Notes: a model not told the origin generated them from the sequence alone. Positions 1 through 8,327 are shown, counted from the stretch's first letter. The stretch: 64,000 nt of DNA from Lactobacillus bombicola (GCF_900112665.1 NZ_FOMN01000001.1:502-64501); one strand, 5' to 3'. Translations and numbers: made by a program.

Positions 1-1808
1 CCGATTTAGCTGCTGCTAAAGCCAAGGCCAAGGCTGAAATTCAGGCAGAAGCTGATAAGGTTAAACCTGGCTTAACTAACCAAGCAGATAAAGATACAGT
101 TGATAAAATTGCCAAAGATGCGATTAGTAAGATCGACGACCCAACAATGACTGATAGTGCGGCCGTAACTACAACTAAAGACAAGGCAATCGCTGATATT
201 GATGCCGTTAAGGACAATGCTGGTAAGACCGATGCAGATGCCATTAGTAAAGCTAAAGCCGATGCTGCAGCAGAGATAGCACAAAGTCATAAGGATGCTA
301 TAGACAAATTGCACACAAACTTTGGACCAGATGCGGATACTTCAACAACTGATAAGGCTTTTGAAAATCATAAAAATGCAACTGGATCATCGGCAGCTGC
401 TATAAACAAGGATAAATTAGCCGCTGAAAAAGAGATAGCCAAAGGTGCAGTAGCAGATGCTGCAGCGAATGCTAAGAAAAAAGTTGATGATCTTAAGCAT
501 ACTGATAAAACAGATTATACTAGTGAAGAAAAGAAAGCTATCAAGGATAAAATTGATCAAGAAGTAGGTAAAGCTAATGGGACAATTACTACTCCTGGAA
601 CAATTGATCAAGCACCAAATGCTACTGAAGTAAATAAAGCTCGTGATGAAGCAATTAAAAATATTGTTAATAACTTAGTACCAAATGCAGGTAACGGAGG
701 CGGAACTGACAATGGAACTGGTGGCACAGGTAACGGAGGCGGAACTGACAATGGAACTGGTGGCACAGGTAACGGAGGCGGAACTGGCAATGGAACTGGT
801 GGCACAGGTAACGGAGGCGGAACTGGCAATGGAACTGGTGGCACAGGTAACGGAGGCGGAACTGGCAACGGAACTGGTGGCACAGGTAACGGAGACGGAA
901 CTGGCAATGGAACTGGTGGCACAGGTAACGGAGACGGAACTGGCAATGGAACTAGCAATGGCACCGGTAACGATCAGGAAAAAGGTAAAGATATTACTTT
1001 AATGCATAATGCATATGTTTATGATAAAAATGGGCAACGCAGTAATAAGGTCGTTCTCAAAGCTGGTTCAATTGTGACAACTTATGGTCTTGAAAATATT
1101 GCTGGGAGACAATATTATGTTGCTATAGATCAAGGTGCAAGTAATAGAAAATATTATATTGCAGCTGGTAATGCACAATACCTTGTACAGAAGTTAGGTC
1201 ATAATTCTTATATTTATAATAAATATGGTAAGAGGATTAAAACAGAACCAACTTTGAAGAAAGGTACGAAAGTGAAAACATATGGCGTTCCTGTAAAGAT
1301 TAGGGGTAAAAAGTACTTTATAATCGCTACTAATCAGTATGTTAAAGCTGCCAATGTTTTGCGATCTCAGCTTGCTACTAAAATTGAACGTGTTGCAGTA
1401 ACTTCTAATACACCAGTTGCTGACAATAATACTAAGCCATCAGTTGAAAAGACGCTTAAACATAATGCGTATATTTATGATGGGACTGGAAAGCGTAGCA
1501 ACAAGTTAATCTTAAATGCAGGCTCTGTAGTTAATACAACTGGTCAGAAGCAGATTAATGGGAACTCATACTATACTTTAGACAATGGTATGTACATAGC
1601 TGCGGGAAATATTGACGGAAAAAAGTTAAGCTTAGGTCACAATGCTTATCTTTATAGTCAGTATGGTAATCGGGTCGGCAAAAAGGTTTTAAAGAAAAAT
1701 CATCTTGTTAAGACATACGGTAGTCCTGTTAAAATTAAGAGTAAGATGTACTATATTACAGACAATAATAAAAATGTTAAAAAAGCTAACTTTAAAGTAG
1801 TTTCTTAA
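1..1808 (+). CDS. Large surface adhesin, 3' end (DUF1542-like repeats, Gly/Thr/Asn repeat linker, four SLAP repeats)
   Basis: The reading frame is already open at base 3, so this is the C-terminal part (about 600 codons) of a larger protein; the first ATG at 147 is internal. The first 220 residues are Ala/Lys/Asp-rich helical repeats of the DUF1542 (Ebh-like) kind. A low-complexity Gly-Thr-Asn linker follows. The last 270 residues hold two pairs of SLAP (lactobacillar S-layer) repeats, at about 1003-1365 and 1450-1805, each with the HNAYxY...GxR...LKxG...YG pattern and ending in YIAAGN or VKAAN-like strands. SLAP repeats bind cell-wall polymers non-covalently, and no LPxTG sorting signal is present. 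Inferred role: a long cell-wall-attached fibre or adhesin. The N-terminus and signal peptide lie outside the window. Confidence 0.85.
   Translation, partial: DLAAAKAKAKAEIQAEADKVKPGLTNQADKDTVDKIAKDAISKIDDPTMTDSAAVTTTKDKAIADIDAVKDNAGKTDADAISKAKADAAAEIAQSHKDAIDKLHTNFGPDADTSTTDKAFENHKNATGSSAAAINKDKLAAEKEIAKGAVADAAANAKKKVDDLKHTDKTDYTSEEKKAIKDKIDQEVGKANGTITTPGTIDQAPNATEVNKARDEAIKNIVNNLVPNAGNGGGTDNGTGGTGNGGGTDNGTGGTGNGGGTGNGTGGTGNGGGTGNGTGGTGNGGGTGNGTGGTGNGDGTGNGTGGTGNGDGTGNGTSNGTGNDQEKGKDITLMHNAYVYDKNGQRSNKVVLKAGSIVTTYGLENIAGRQYYVAIDQGASNRKYYIAAGNAQYLVQKLGHNSYIYNKYGKRIKTEPTLKKGTKVKTYGVPVKIRGKKYFIIATNQYVKAANVLRSQLATKIERVAVTSNTPVADNNTKPSVEKTLKHNAYIYDGTGKRSNKLILNAGSVVNTTGQKQINGNSYYTLDNGMYIAAGNIDGKKLSLGHNAYLYSQYGNRVGKKVLKKNHLVKTYGSPVKIKSKMYYITDNNKNVKKANFKVVS
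693..953 (+). repeat. 39-bp tandem repeat, about 6.7 units, coding a 13-residue Gly-Thr-Asn motif
   Basis: Consecutive 39-nt units encode NGGGTDNGTGGTG and variants (GGGTG, GDGTG). There are six full copies and a partial seventh. Units differ by single substitutions (gac/ggc, gga/gac), so the array is near-perfect at the DNA level and probably prone to slippage. It forms a flexible linker between the helical repeats and the SLAP anchor of the surface protein. Confidence 0.92.
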
Positions 1809-1821
1809 TTAAGTAAAACGC

Positions 1822-1843
1822 GCCTAAGATTTATGACTTAGGC
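1822..1843 (+). other. Small hairpin after the adhesin gene
   Basis: A 7-bp stem (GCCTAAG/CTTAGGC) with an 8-nt loop lies just after the stop codon. It has no T-run, so it is probably an mRNA 3' end structure upstream of the true terminator. Confidence 0.4.
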
Positions 1844-1851
1844 AAATAAAA

Positions 1852-1884
1852 AGGGCAGAGAATTTAATTTCTCTGCCTTTTTAT
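1852..1884. terminator. Bidirectional intrinsic terminator
   Basis: Stem GGCAGAGAA/TTCTCTGCC is flanked by an A-run on the left and a T-run on the right. It can therefore end the adhesin gene (+) and rarA (-), which converge here. Confidence 0.85.
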
Positions 1885-1932
1885 GTATTTTTAGCTACTT
1901 AAATTTATTTAAAACGCAAGTCTAATACTTGT

Positions 1933-3240
1933 TTAACTATTCTGTAAGCCATTTTTTTGCATATCATGAAGAATTTTATATTGCTTTTGCAAGCCTTTCT
2001 CAATTTTAGAATTGCCTTTCGGCATAAAATATTGTTTACCTAATAACTTATCAGGAAGATATTGTTGAGGCACCCAATCGCCAGGAAAAGAATGAGGATA
2101 AATATAATTTTTCCCATGTCCTAGATTTTCAGCACCTTGGTAGTGTGTATCTTTTAAATTATTCGGAATACTGCCATAATCTTGTGTACGTATATCTGCT
2201 AAAGCTGCATCAATTGCACTAATTGCACTATTACTTTTAGGTGACAAAGATAGTTCAATCACCGCATTAGCTAATGGTATTCTTGCTTCAGGCAAGCCTA
2301 TACTTTGAGCTGTTTGAATTGCAATTACTGCATGCTGAACAGCTGCAGGATTAGCAAGACCAATATCTTCATATGCAATTACGCTGAGACGACGACAGAT
2401 TGAAATTAAATCACCGGCTTCAACTAACCGAGCTAAATAATGCAGTGCAGCATCAGTATCAGAGCCGCGAATTGACTTTTGGAAGGCTGAAATGAGATCA
2501 TAATGTCCGTCGCCATCAGCATCAAAATTTTGATTACGCATTTGGATTGAATTAGCCATTTCTTGTTGGTCAATTGTAAAACCTTTAGCAATATTTTTCT
2601 TTGCCGTAAGTAATTCCTGTTTGGTTGAACGAGTAGCTAATTCCAAGCCATTTAAAGTTGAACGTAAATCACCATTACCATTTTCAATTAATAATTTTTT
2701 GGCCGCAGGAGTTAACTGGACTTGATATTTGCCTAATCCATTTTCTTTGTTTGCTAAAGCGCGATCAATTGCTGCACTTATCTCATCAAATTCCAGTGGT
2801 CGCAATTCGAAAATTTGACAGCGAGAACGAATTGCAGGTGAAATTGATATATATGGGTTTTCAGTAGTAGCTCCAATTAAAATGATTTCTCCTGATTCAA
2901 GCATTGGCAGTAGATAGTCCTGCTTAGTTTTATCTAAGCGGTGAATTTCGTCTAGCAGTAAAATCACAGTACCACTCATTCTGCCTTCTGTAGCTACCTG
3001 TTGCAATTGCTTTTTACCATCGGTAGCAGCGTTAAGCATGCGAAAGGCATATTTAGTTGAACCAGCAATTGCACTAGCAATACTTGTTTTACCAATGCCT
3101 GGGGGGCCATAAAGAATCATTGAGGACAATAATTTTGCTTCAACCATGCGCCTGATAATTTTCCCAGGACCAATTAAATGCGATTGACCTACAACTTCAT
3201 TTAAATTCTGAGGTCGCATTCTATAAGCTAACGGTTTCAT
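1933..3240 (-). CDS. rarA: Replication-associated recombination protein A (RarA/MgsA AAA+ ATPase)
   Basis: The product is 435 residues, the usual length for RarA, a clamp-loader-like AAA+ ATPase acting at stalled replication forks. Visible motifs are Walker A GPPGIGKTS near residue 46, Walker B LLLDEIHR near 97 and sensor-1 GATTENPY, followed by the C-terminal tetramerisation region typical of MgsA/RarA (GDLISICRRLSVIAYEDIG). The ATG overlaps the stop codon of the upstream yueI by one base, so the two are translationally coupled. It ends near the bidirectional terminator at 1852-1884. Confidence 0.95.
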   Translation of the reverse strand: MKPLAYRMRPQNLNEVVGQSHLIGPGKIIRRMVEAKLLSSMILYGPPGIGKTSIASAIAGSTKYAFRMLNAATDGKKQLQQVATEGRMSGTVILLLDEIHRLDKTKQDYLLPMLESGEIILIGATTENPYISISPAIRSRCQIFELRPLEFDEISAAIDRALANKENGLGKYQVQLTPAAKKLLIENGNGDLRSTLNGLELATRSTKQELLTAKKNIAKGFTIDQQEMANSIQMRNQNFDADGDGHYDLISAFQKSIRGSDTDAALHYLARLVEAGDLISICRRLSVIAYEDIGLANPAAVQHAVIAIQTAQSIGLPEARIPLANAVIELSLSPKSNSAISAIDAALADIRTQDYGSIPNNLKDTHYQGAENLGHGKNYIYPHSFPGDWVPQQYLPDKLLGKQYFMPKGNSKIEKGLQKQYKILHDMQKNGLQNS

Positions 3241-3713
3241 TATTTATCCCCATTAAAAAAATATCGCCAAAAGCCAATTTTTTTTTGCTTTGTCTTATTC
3301 TGAGGTAATGCTACTTTTTCCATTTCAGGAGCGTAAACCTGTTTAATCTCAATTCTCATTTTATTAATTGCTGTTTTGGCAACAACTAAAACAGCAGTAT
3401 CATCAGGATTTGTTTGAGCGGTCTCATTATTAATAAGTGTAAAAGTAATCTTATATTTACTACAATTGGTTTCAATTTTACTTAAAAATTCATCTTTCAA
3501 ATTAATATTTAACAAAATTTCATAGCCAATATAATCTTTAAAGTGAGACAAAAAAAGTTCCATTAAGCTAATATCTTGAGTTTCAGCATTAGTCATTCTA
3601 ACTAGAACTCGTTCACGCAAGGAACCTAAAAATCTTCTGCGTTCATCAGGCAGCGTTTGGGGACTAATACCTTGGGCAGCATTAGCCACTCTAGTATTTA
3701 AATCTTCAGACAT
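3240..3713 (-). CDS. yueI: YueI family protein (DUF1694)
   Basis: This 157-residue protein matches the YueI/DUF1694 pattern: an N-terminal QGI...PDERRRFLGSLRERV segment, then an alternating strand/helix domain, and a basic C-terminus (KTKQKKIGFWRYFF). Its biochemical function is unknown. The start is supported by a strong Shine-Dalgarno (AAAGGAG). It sits between rpsD and rarA. Transcription may come from read-through of the rpsD terminator, since no separate promoter was evident in the 70-bp gap. Confidence 0.8.
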   Translation of the reverse strand: MSEDLNTRVANAAQGISPQTLPDERRRFLGSLRERVLVRMTNAETQDISLMELFLSHFKDYIGYEILLNINLKDEFLSKIETNCSKYKITFTLINNETAQTNPDDTAVLVVAKTAINKMRIEIKQVYAPEMEKVALPQNKTKQKKIGFWRYFFNGDK

Positions 3714-3736
3714 TAATTGTTGTCTCCTTTCAAGTA

Positions 3737-3769
3737 AGAAAAAAACCCCTCCTAAATGGGAGAAGGGGC
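3737..3769 (-). terminator. Intrinsic terminator after rpsD
   Basis: Read on the minus strand, CCCCTTCT pairs with AGGAGGGG (8 bp, 7-nt loop), followed by a run of about eight T. It lies between rpsD and yueI. Confidence 0.85.
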
Positions 3770-3784
3770 TTTCGTATAAAGAAA

Positions 3785-4396
3785 TTAAAGTAACTTGTTG
3801 TAGTATTCAACAACTAGAGCTTCGTTAATTTCTGGTTCCATTTCATCACGTTCTGGAAGACGTACAAGAGAACCTTCTAACTTGTTCTCATCAAATGAAA
3901 CAAATGATGGGCGAGCTACAGCTGCTTCAAGAGCATCCTTAACTTGTTGTAAGTTCTTTGACTTTTCCTTTAAGCTGATGATTTGACCAACTTTAACTTC
4001 ATAAGAAGGAATATCAACGCGCTTACCGTCAACAGTAATATGACCGTGGTTAACTAACTGGCGAGCTTGTTCTCTAGTAGTAGCTAAGCCTAGGCGGTAA
4101 ACAAGGCTATCTAAACGGCATTCAAGTAAGCTCATAAAGTTAGTACCGTGTTCACCTTCACGAATCTTACCAGCGCGTTTAAATAATGTTCTAAATTGAC
4201 GTTCGTTTAGTCCATACATCCAACGCAATTTTTGCTTTTCATGTAACTGCTCACCATATTCAGATAAGCGACCACGTGAATTAGGACCGTGTTGACCAGG
4301 AGCATAGTTACGACGACTAAGTTCCTTACCAGTACCAGAAAGTGAGATACCTAATCTTCTTGAACGTTTCCAACTTGGACCTGTATATCTTGACAT
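3785..4396 (-). CDS. rpsD: 30S ribosomal protein S4
   Basis: The 203-residue product has the S4 N-terminal region ([15 protein letters not shown]...) and an S4 RNA-binding domain (residues about 93-155, with [20 protein letters not shown]). S4 nucleates assembly of the 30S body and in Firmicutes represses its own mRNA. I chose the ATG at 4396 because GGAGGA stands 5 nt upstream. The frame extends 21 codons further upstream, but that segment is not S4-like and lies in the leader. The gene is monocistronic with its own strong promoter and terminator. Confidence 0.97.
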   Translation of the reverse strand: MSRYTGPSWKRSRRLGISLSGTGKELSRRNYAPGQHGPNSRGRLSEYGEQLHEKQKLRWMYGLNERQFRTLFKRAGKIREGEHGTNFMSLLECRLDSLVYRLGLATTREQARQLVNHGHITVDGKRVDIPSYEVKVGQIISLKEKSKNLQQVKDALEAAVARPSFVSFDENKLEGSLVRLPERDEMEPEINEALVVEYYNKLL

Positions 4397-4569
4397 AAAA
4401 TCCTCCAATAAAATCTGATAACAGTTTTTGGAGTAAAATATTACATATAAGTTCAACATTCGTGCATCTTAATTTTCATTTTCGCCTGTTGCAGCGTCGG
4501 TTACTCGTTCACTAAAACGTATTAAGATGTTGACGTTCTTGTCACTTATGGCTGCAAATATTTTACACG
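4397..4569 (-). promoter_or_regulatory. rpsD mRNA leader, probable S4 autoregulatory structure
   Basis: The transcript leader is about 170 nt. On the minus strand CATCTTAAT (4529-4521) pairs perfectly with ATTAAGATG (4473-4465) over 9 bp, and an upstream GACGT/ACGTC stem is also possible. S4-mediated repression through a structured leader is established for B. subtilis rpsD. Assigning that mechanism here is inference from position and structure. Confidence 0.6.
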
Positions 4570-4575
4570 TCCCAT

Positions 4576-4604
4576 ATTATAACGATTAAACTATGTTAAA
4601 GCAA
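4576..4604 (-). promoter_or_regulatory. Strong sigma-A promoter of rpsD
   Basis: Minus strand: -35 TTGCTT (4604-4599), 17-nt spacer, -10 TATAAT (4581-4576). Confidence 0.8.
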
Positions 4605-4711
4605 GAAAAAGTCGTTAAGGTCGTTAAGTTAGTATAATAAGAAAATTTTTATCCTTTTAGATTTAATCATGCTTTAGCTAAATTTTTTTGCCAGCTAAAT
4701 TATTGTCTATT

Positions 4712-4754
4712 TTGATAAACTGTATAGCACAGTATTAAATAAATTTGGTATAAT
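4712..4754 (+). promoter_or_regulatory. ezrA promoter region
   Basis: An extended -10 element TGGTATAAT ends at 4754. A second candidate just upstream is TTGATA (4712-4717), a 17-nt spacer and TTAAAT (4735-4740). The short leader leads to a strong RBS (TTGGAGG) and the ATG at 4778. Confidence 0.55.
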
Positions 4755-4777
4755 TGGGTTAGTTTTGGAGGAAAAAT

Positions 4778-6493
4778 ATGTCACCAACTCAGTCCATAGT
4801 TGTAATAATTACAATTTTAATCATTATTATTGTTATAGCATTTATGCTCATTGTGAATCGAAGACAGCTACACGAAATTATTGGGCTTGATGATCTGATT
4901 GCTAAAATAGACCGAATGAACCTAGATGCAGATATTGTCAATCTTGATAAAATGGATTTAGCAGGTGAAAGTCTGACAACATTTAACACTTGGCGTAAAA
5001 GTTATGAACAAACAGCCAATAAGAGAATACCTCAAGTTCAAGAACTTCTGGATCAAGCTGCAGGGCAAAATACTTCCTATCATCTCATTAGGGCACACAA
5101 AAATATTAAACAAGCTCAAGCAATTATGCAGTCAACTTTTGAAGATGCCAAGAATACGAATGATGTTTTTACGGAATTGCTTGAATCAAACCGTGAAAAT
5201 CAAATGCAGTATGAGGATTTAAATAAAAAATATCAAAAAATGCGTAAACAGGTTTTAGCTGGATCTTTTGAATATGGCTCTGCTCTTGATAAGTTAGAAG
5301 ATGAACTAACTAATGTAGAAAGTGATTTTGCGGAAGCCAAAAGTTTGACTGCACAAGGAGATCAAGTTGAAGCTAAGCGAGTTCTGTCAAAAATTAGAGC
5401 GGCAATTATTTCTATTGACAATGTCTTGCCTAAAATTAGAGCTGATAGACGTGAACTTGACACAATATTTCAAAATCAGTTAAAGGAATTAACAGAAGTT
5501 TATAAGAAAATGAAAGCATCCAGGTTTTGTATTAATCAAGTTGATGTTTTAGCTGAAATCAAAAAAAATTATGAGCTGGTTGATAATGCAGGACAGCTGT
5601 TAACCCATTTAAAAATTGAAGATTTAGACCAACAAATTAAAAGTATTAAGTCTAATATAGCTGCTTTATATCAACTTTTGGAGAATGAATATAAGGCGCG
5701 TCCATTTGTGGAAGACAATCAAGATAAAATTCAACGCTTGCTGTCACATCAACAGGTCGAGGCGAAAGATTTAATTCAAAAATTAAGGCACATTGATGAA
5801 AGTTATGAATTGACACATAATGAGCTCGAAGCTAGTCGTAAGCTTGAATTGGAAGTTAACGATATGAATCGTCAATATACAGTTGATACACAAAATCTTG
5901 CTGATGGTAAAGGCGTGTATTCAGAAATTAAAGCTTCATGGTTGCACATATTGGAGAGATTGCGAGTAATCAGTTCTAAACAAAAAGCGATGGCTCAAGA
6001 TGTTGATGGCTTGTATGACGCTGAAAATGTTGCAATTGATTCAATTAACCGGTATAAGCAAGAAGTGTCATTGGTTTATCGTCGCTTAGAACGTAAAGAA
6101 TTACCTGGCATGCCTGATACTTTTGTGCAAATGTACACTTTAGTTGTTAATGAGATTGGTCATGTGGCTAAAGAGCTTAATCAAGTTCGAATTAATATGG
6201 AAAAAATTTCCAATGAATTAATTAATATCTCCGATGATGTTGAACGGTTAAAGCGTGAAGCTGATGATATTGTTAATTCGGCAAGTTTAGTTGAGTTAAC
6301 CATGCAGTATTCTAATAAATATGCAACAAATAATGCTGTGAGAGTTGCACAAAAAACAGCACTACAACTATATAGCCAAGAATATAATTATAAGGAAGCA
6401 CTTGATACGATTGCGACAGCTATTGAAAGAGTAGAACCTGGTTCATATCAGCGCTTAGAAAATCTTTATTACTCAGAAAAAACAAACAGCTAA
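4778..6493 (+). CDS. ezrA: Septation ring formation regulator EzrA
   Basis: The 571-residue protein has one N-terminal transmembrane helix (residues about 5-25, SIVVIITILIIIIVIAFML), followed by a long, almost uninterrupted spectrin-like coiled coil, which is the EzrA architecture. EzrA is a membrane-anchored negative regulator of FtsZ ring assembly that also links FtsZ to penicillin-binding proteins. The gene has its own promoter and a strong terminator, so it is monocistronic. It lies far from the dcw cluster at 19-33 kb, where its partners ftsZ, ftsA and sepF are found. Confidence 0.93.
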   Translation: MSPTQSIVVIITILIIIIVIAFMLIVNRRQLHEIIGLDDLIAKIDRMNLDADIVNLDKMDLAGESLTTFNTWRKSYEQTANKRIPQVQELLDQAAGQNTSYHLIRAHKNIKQAQAIMQSTFEDAKNTNDVFTELLESNRENQMQYEDLNKKYQKMRKQVLAGSFEYGSALDKLEDELTNVESDFAEAKSLTAQGDQVEAKRVLSKIRAAIISIDNVLPKIRADRRELDTIFQNQLKELTEVYKKMKASRFCINQVDVLAEIKKNYELVDNAGQLLTHLKIEDLDQQIKSIKSNIAALYQLLENEYKARPFVEDNQDKIQRLLSHQQVEAKDLIQKLRHIDESYELTHNELEASRKLELEVNDMNRQYTVDTQNLADGKGVYSEIKASWLHILERLRVISSKQKAMAQDVDGLYDAENVAIDSINRYKQEVSLVYRRLERKELPGMPDTFVQMYTLVVNEIGHVAKELNQVRINMEKISNELINISDDVERLKREADDIVNSASLVELTMQYSNKYATNNAVRVAQKTALQLYSQEYNYKEALDTIATAIERVEPGSYQRLENLYYSEKTNS

Positions 6494-6498
6494 TATTT

Positions 6499-6532
6499 AA
6501 AAACAGACCTAATAATCTAGGTCTGTTTTTAA
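6499..6532. terminator. Intrinsic terminator of ezrA
   Basis: A perfect 12-bp stem AAAAACAGACCT/AGGTCTGTTTTT with an 8-nt loop and flanking A and T runs. Confidence 0.92.
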
Positions 6533-6750
6533 ATAAAGAATGATTAATAAGATTTAAATCTGTTTTTCAACACATTATTATCAATAATTTAAGCCGAGGA
6601 ACAGTTTTGACCCGTTTTTTTAGAATCATATTATTGTAACTTTTCAGATTGTTTGTTCGTTACATATAAATAAATTTCACGAGTGATTTTTTCGTTTTCG
6701 TGATCTATGCAGAGAGCCAGATAATTGCATAACATGATTATGTTATAGGT
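6533..6750. other. Non-coding or decayed stretch
   Basis: No credible gene, promoter or RNA is visible. Short interrupted frames only; this precedes the hicA-like remnant. Confidence 0.4.
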
Positions 6751-6895
6751 ATGAAGTACAATGATGTAGCTGAGAAATAAGGCATTTCACTAATAATGGA
6801 TAACAAAAAGAAAAATATCTTAGGTCCAATTAATGGTGGTAAAGGATTAAAAATGCACACAAGATGCAATTCTGAAAGAAGCAGGCTTAAAATAA
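6751..6895 (+). pseudogene. Remnant of a HicA-type mRNA interferase toxin (tentative)
   Basis: Reading from the ATG at 6751 gives a peptide with one in-frame TAA after nine codons, continuing to a segment PINGGKGLKMHT. A one-base shift then gives DAILKEAGLK followed by TAA at 6893-6895. This resembles the C-terminus of HicA toxins (P-x-HGxK-x-LKxGTxxAILKxAGL). An internal stop and a frameshift make it non-functional, and no HicB antitoxin gene follows. The assignment rests on a short C-terminal match and is tentative. Confidence 0.4.
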
Positions 6896-6951
6896 GTCTT
6901 CTTTGCTACATCTGTTATCCTTTAATAAAATAGATGAATTTTATTATTTAG

Positions 6952-6980
6952 TAAAAAAGAATCCTATAAAATTAGGATTC
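6952..6980 (-). terminator. Intrinsic terminator for the secreted protein at 7117-7596
   Basis: On the minus strand GAATCCTA pairs with TAGGATTC (8 bp, 6-nt loop), followed by a T-rich run. Confidence 0.8.
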
Positions 6981-7116
6981 ATTAATGCCATCCGGCTTTG
7001 ATTTTGCAAACTAATATTAGGGGAAAAAGATTTGTCTTAATTTAGTGCGACTTTTTGTTAACTTTATTTAATGGCTATTATGTAAAGTTGACAGTGGTCT
7101 AACTAATACTGATTGG

Positions 7117-7596
7117 CTATTTACCGATTTGTTGCATGTAGCCGGCACCTTTAACTTCATAAGAATAGTCATGCTTTATTTTATTTCTTGTATAGACAGT
7201 GAAATATCCCATATTGTAGTAAGACTTCATTACTCTTCTATCTTGTACTTTGCTTCTGGATAACCAGAACGAACCAATTTCTTGGTAATGATAGTTAGAC
7301 TTATTCATGTCATAATAAGGTCTACCATTTTGCTTATAGCGCATTACATGCAATTTTTGAGTTCCCTTTTTATTTAAACTACAACTAACTTTGCCGTCAT
7401 ATATAAATGCATGTTTAGTAATTTTTATATGAGTCCATTTGTTGTGTCCTTTATAGGCGTACCAATTACCTCTTAACTCTGTGGGAGTAGCATTATGTCC
7501 CACATATTTAGCATGGACTGTTGATGAAAATACCATTCCAGTTACAGTAAACATTAGTGTAGCAGCTAAAGCTTTTAATATTTTTTTAAATTTCAT
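7117..7596 (-). CDS. Small secreted protein of unknown function
   Basis: The 159-residue product has a clear signal peptide: KFKK, a hydrophobic core, then a cleavage site after VHA near residue 29. The mature part is basic and rich in Tyr, Lys and His, with motifs LRGNWYAYKG and YEVKGAGYMQQIG and one cysteine, and is predicted to be mostly strands. The LRGxW start of the mature domain is common in small secreted Lactobacillus proteins, but I do not recognise the family and assign no function. It has a textbook promoter, a GGAG Shine-Dalgarno and its own terminator, so it looks intact and expressed in the middle of an otherwise decayed region. Confidence 0.75.
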   Translation of the reverse strand: MKFKKILKALAATLMFTVTGMVFSSTVHAKYVGHNATPTELRGNWYAYKGHNKWTHIKITKHAFIYDGKVSCSLNKKGTQKLHVMRYKQNGRPYYDMNKSNYHYQEIGSFWLSRSKVQDRRVMKSYYNMGYFTVYTRNKIKHDYSYEVKGAGYMQQIGK

Positions 7597-7621
7597 TTTT
7601 TCTCCTCATTTCAACACTAAA

Positions 7622-7650
7622 ATATTAGCGCTTAAAGAAAACGCTGTCAA
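7622..7650 (-). promoter_or_regulatory. Promoter of the secreted protein at 7117-7596
   Basis: Minus strand: consensus -35 TTGACA (7650-7645), 17-nt spacer, -10 TAATAT (7627-7622), about 25 bases upstream of the ATG. Confidence 0.85.
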
Positions 7651-7719
7651 TTATTGGTGATAAAGAAATATAGCTAAAATTACGAGTTTTATATAGAATA
7701 AAATATACTATACTAAAAT

Positions 7720-7893
7720 CTAATTATGAGTGAGGTAGTCTTGCTGCTTAGCTATATCTAACAACTTATTATATTTTTTTCTAGCAGAAGTGGGTAAAGC
7801 GTCTAGTTTACTAGCAAGTAAGTTCTGAATAACCTCATTAACTATTTTACTGTAGGATACTTCTTCTTTTTCATTTGGTTTAGCTGATGAAAA
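7720..7893 (-). pseudogene. Gene remnant, unknown family, no start codon
   Basis: A minus-strand frame of 57 codons is open between two stops, with coding-like composition (…SYSKIVNEVIQNLLASKL…, ARKKYNKLLDIAKQQ…) but no ATG, GTG or TTG start in the right place. It looks like the 3' end of a larger deleted gene. The family was not recognised. Confidence 0.45.
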
Positions 7894-8199
7894 CTACTAT
7901 AATTGAGCAGCAGTCGCTAAAAAGTATAGGGCAATGATTTGGGCGGAACCAAATCCAAATAATGATAAAAAGTTAAGTATGTTTTAAGTATGTTAAAGTA
8001 CAACGATGGTATTGAAGTTAACTGGTTCACCTTTGAAAGCTGACAAATTGAATAGAGGCTATCTGCTAAGTGGAGTACGGTGAAAAAATAAACATTATTT
8101 TGAACAATATTATTAACTGTTTTTTAAACAAGTTACCCATTCTGGACACTGGTCTGGAGTAATTTATTTTTGTGTAAACTTCTATAAAAATTTTCCGAT
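7894..8199. other. Decayed intergenic DNA
   Basis: Short plus-strand frames (for example around 7909-7988 and 7990-8043) look protein-like but are broken by stops and shifts. No intact gene is supported. This is the end of the degraded region that began after ezrA. Confidence 0.4.
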
Positions 8200-8227
8200 T
8201 TGTAAAAGACTGTTAAGATGTTAGAAT
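8200..8227 (+). promoter_or_regulatory. Promoter of iscS-thiI (distal)
   Basis: TTGTAA (8200-8205), 16-nt spacer, extended -10 TGTTAGAAT (-10 hexamer 8222-8227). It would give a leader of about 155 nt before the cysteine desulfurase gene. Confidence 0.6.
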
Positions 8228-8237
8228 AACTATTGGC

Positions 8238-8295
8238 AAAAAATCCTGATGTCTCCCATTTTGGGGGCGTAAAAGGGACAGAAATATGGATTTTT
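8238..8295 (+). promoter_or_regulatory. Structured 5' leader upstream of iscS-thiI
   Basis: Nested pairings just after the promoter: an outer stem AAAAATCC (8239-8246) with GGATTTTT (8288-8295), and an inner stem TGTCTC (8250-8255) with GGGACA (8275-8280, one G-U pair), with room for a small apical CC/GG stem. The 3' arm ends in a run of five T. It could act as an attenuator or regulatory RNA. It does not match any riboswitch I recognise, such as the THI box. Confidence 0.4.
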
Positions 8296-8327
8296 CACGA
8301 ATTTAAGTGAATTTATACGAAGCTAAT

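Noticed and set aside
693-953. CRISPR-like regular repeat array
   Set aside because: Units are contiguous with no unique spacers and the array is coding; it is a minisatellite.
608-964. Minus-strand proline/valine-rich 118-codon frame
   Set aside because: It is the antisense of the 39-bp Gly-Thr-Asn repeat; open only because of codon bias, with no RBS.
685-1002. Plus-strand 105-codon frame with QVTEAEL repeats
   Set aside because: An out-of-frame reading of the same tandem repeat inside the adhesin gene.
6796-6933. 45-codon plus-strand frame (MDNKKKNILG…), possible small peptide gene
   Set aside because: No good RBS. The sequence is better explained as the middle of the frameshifted hicA-like remnant.
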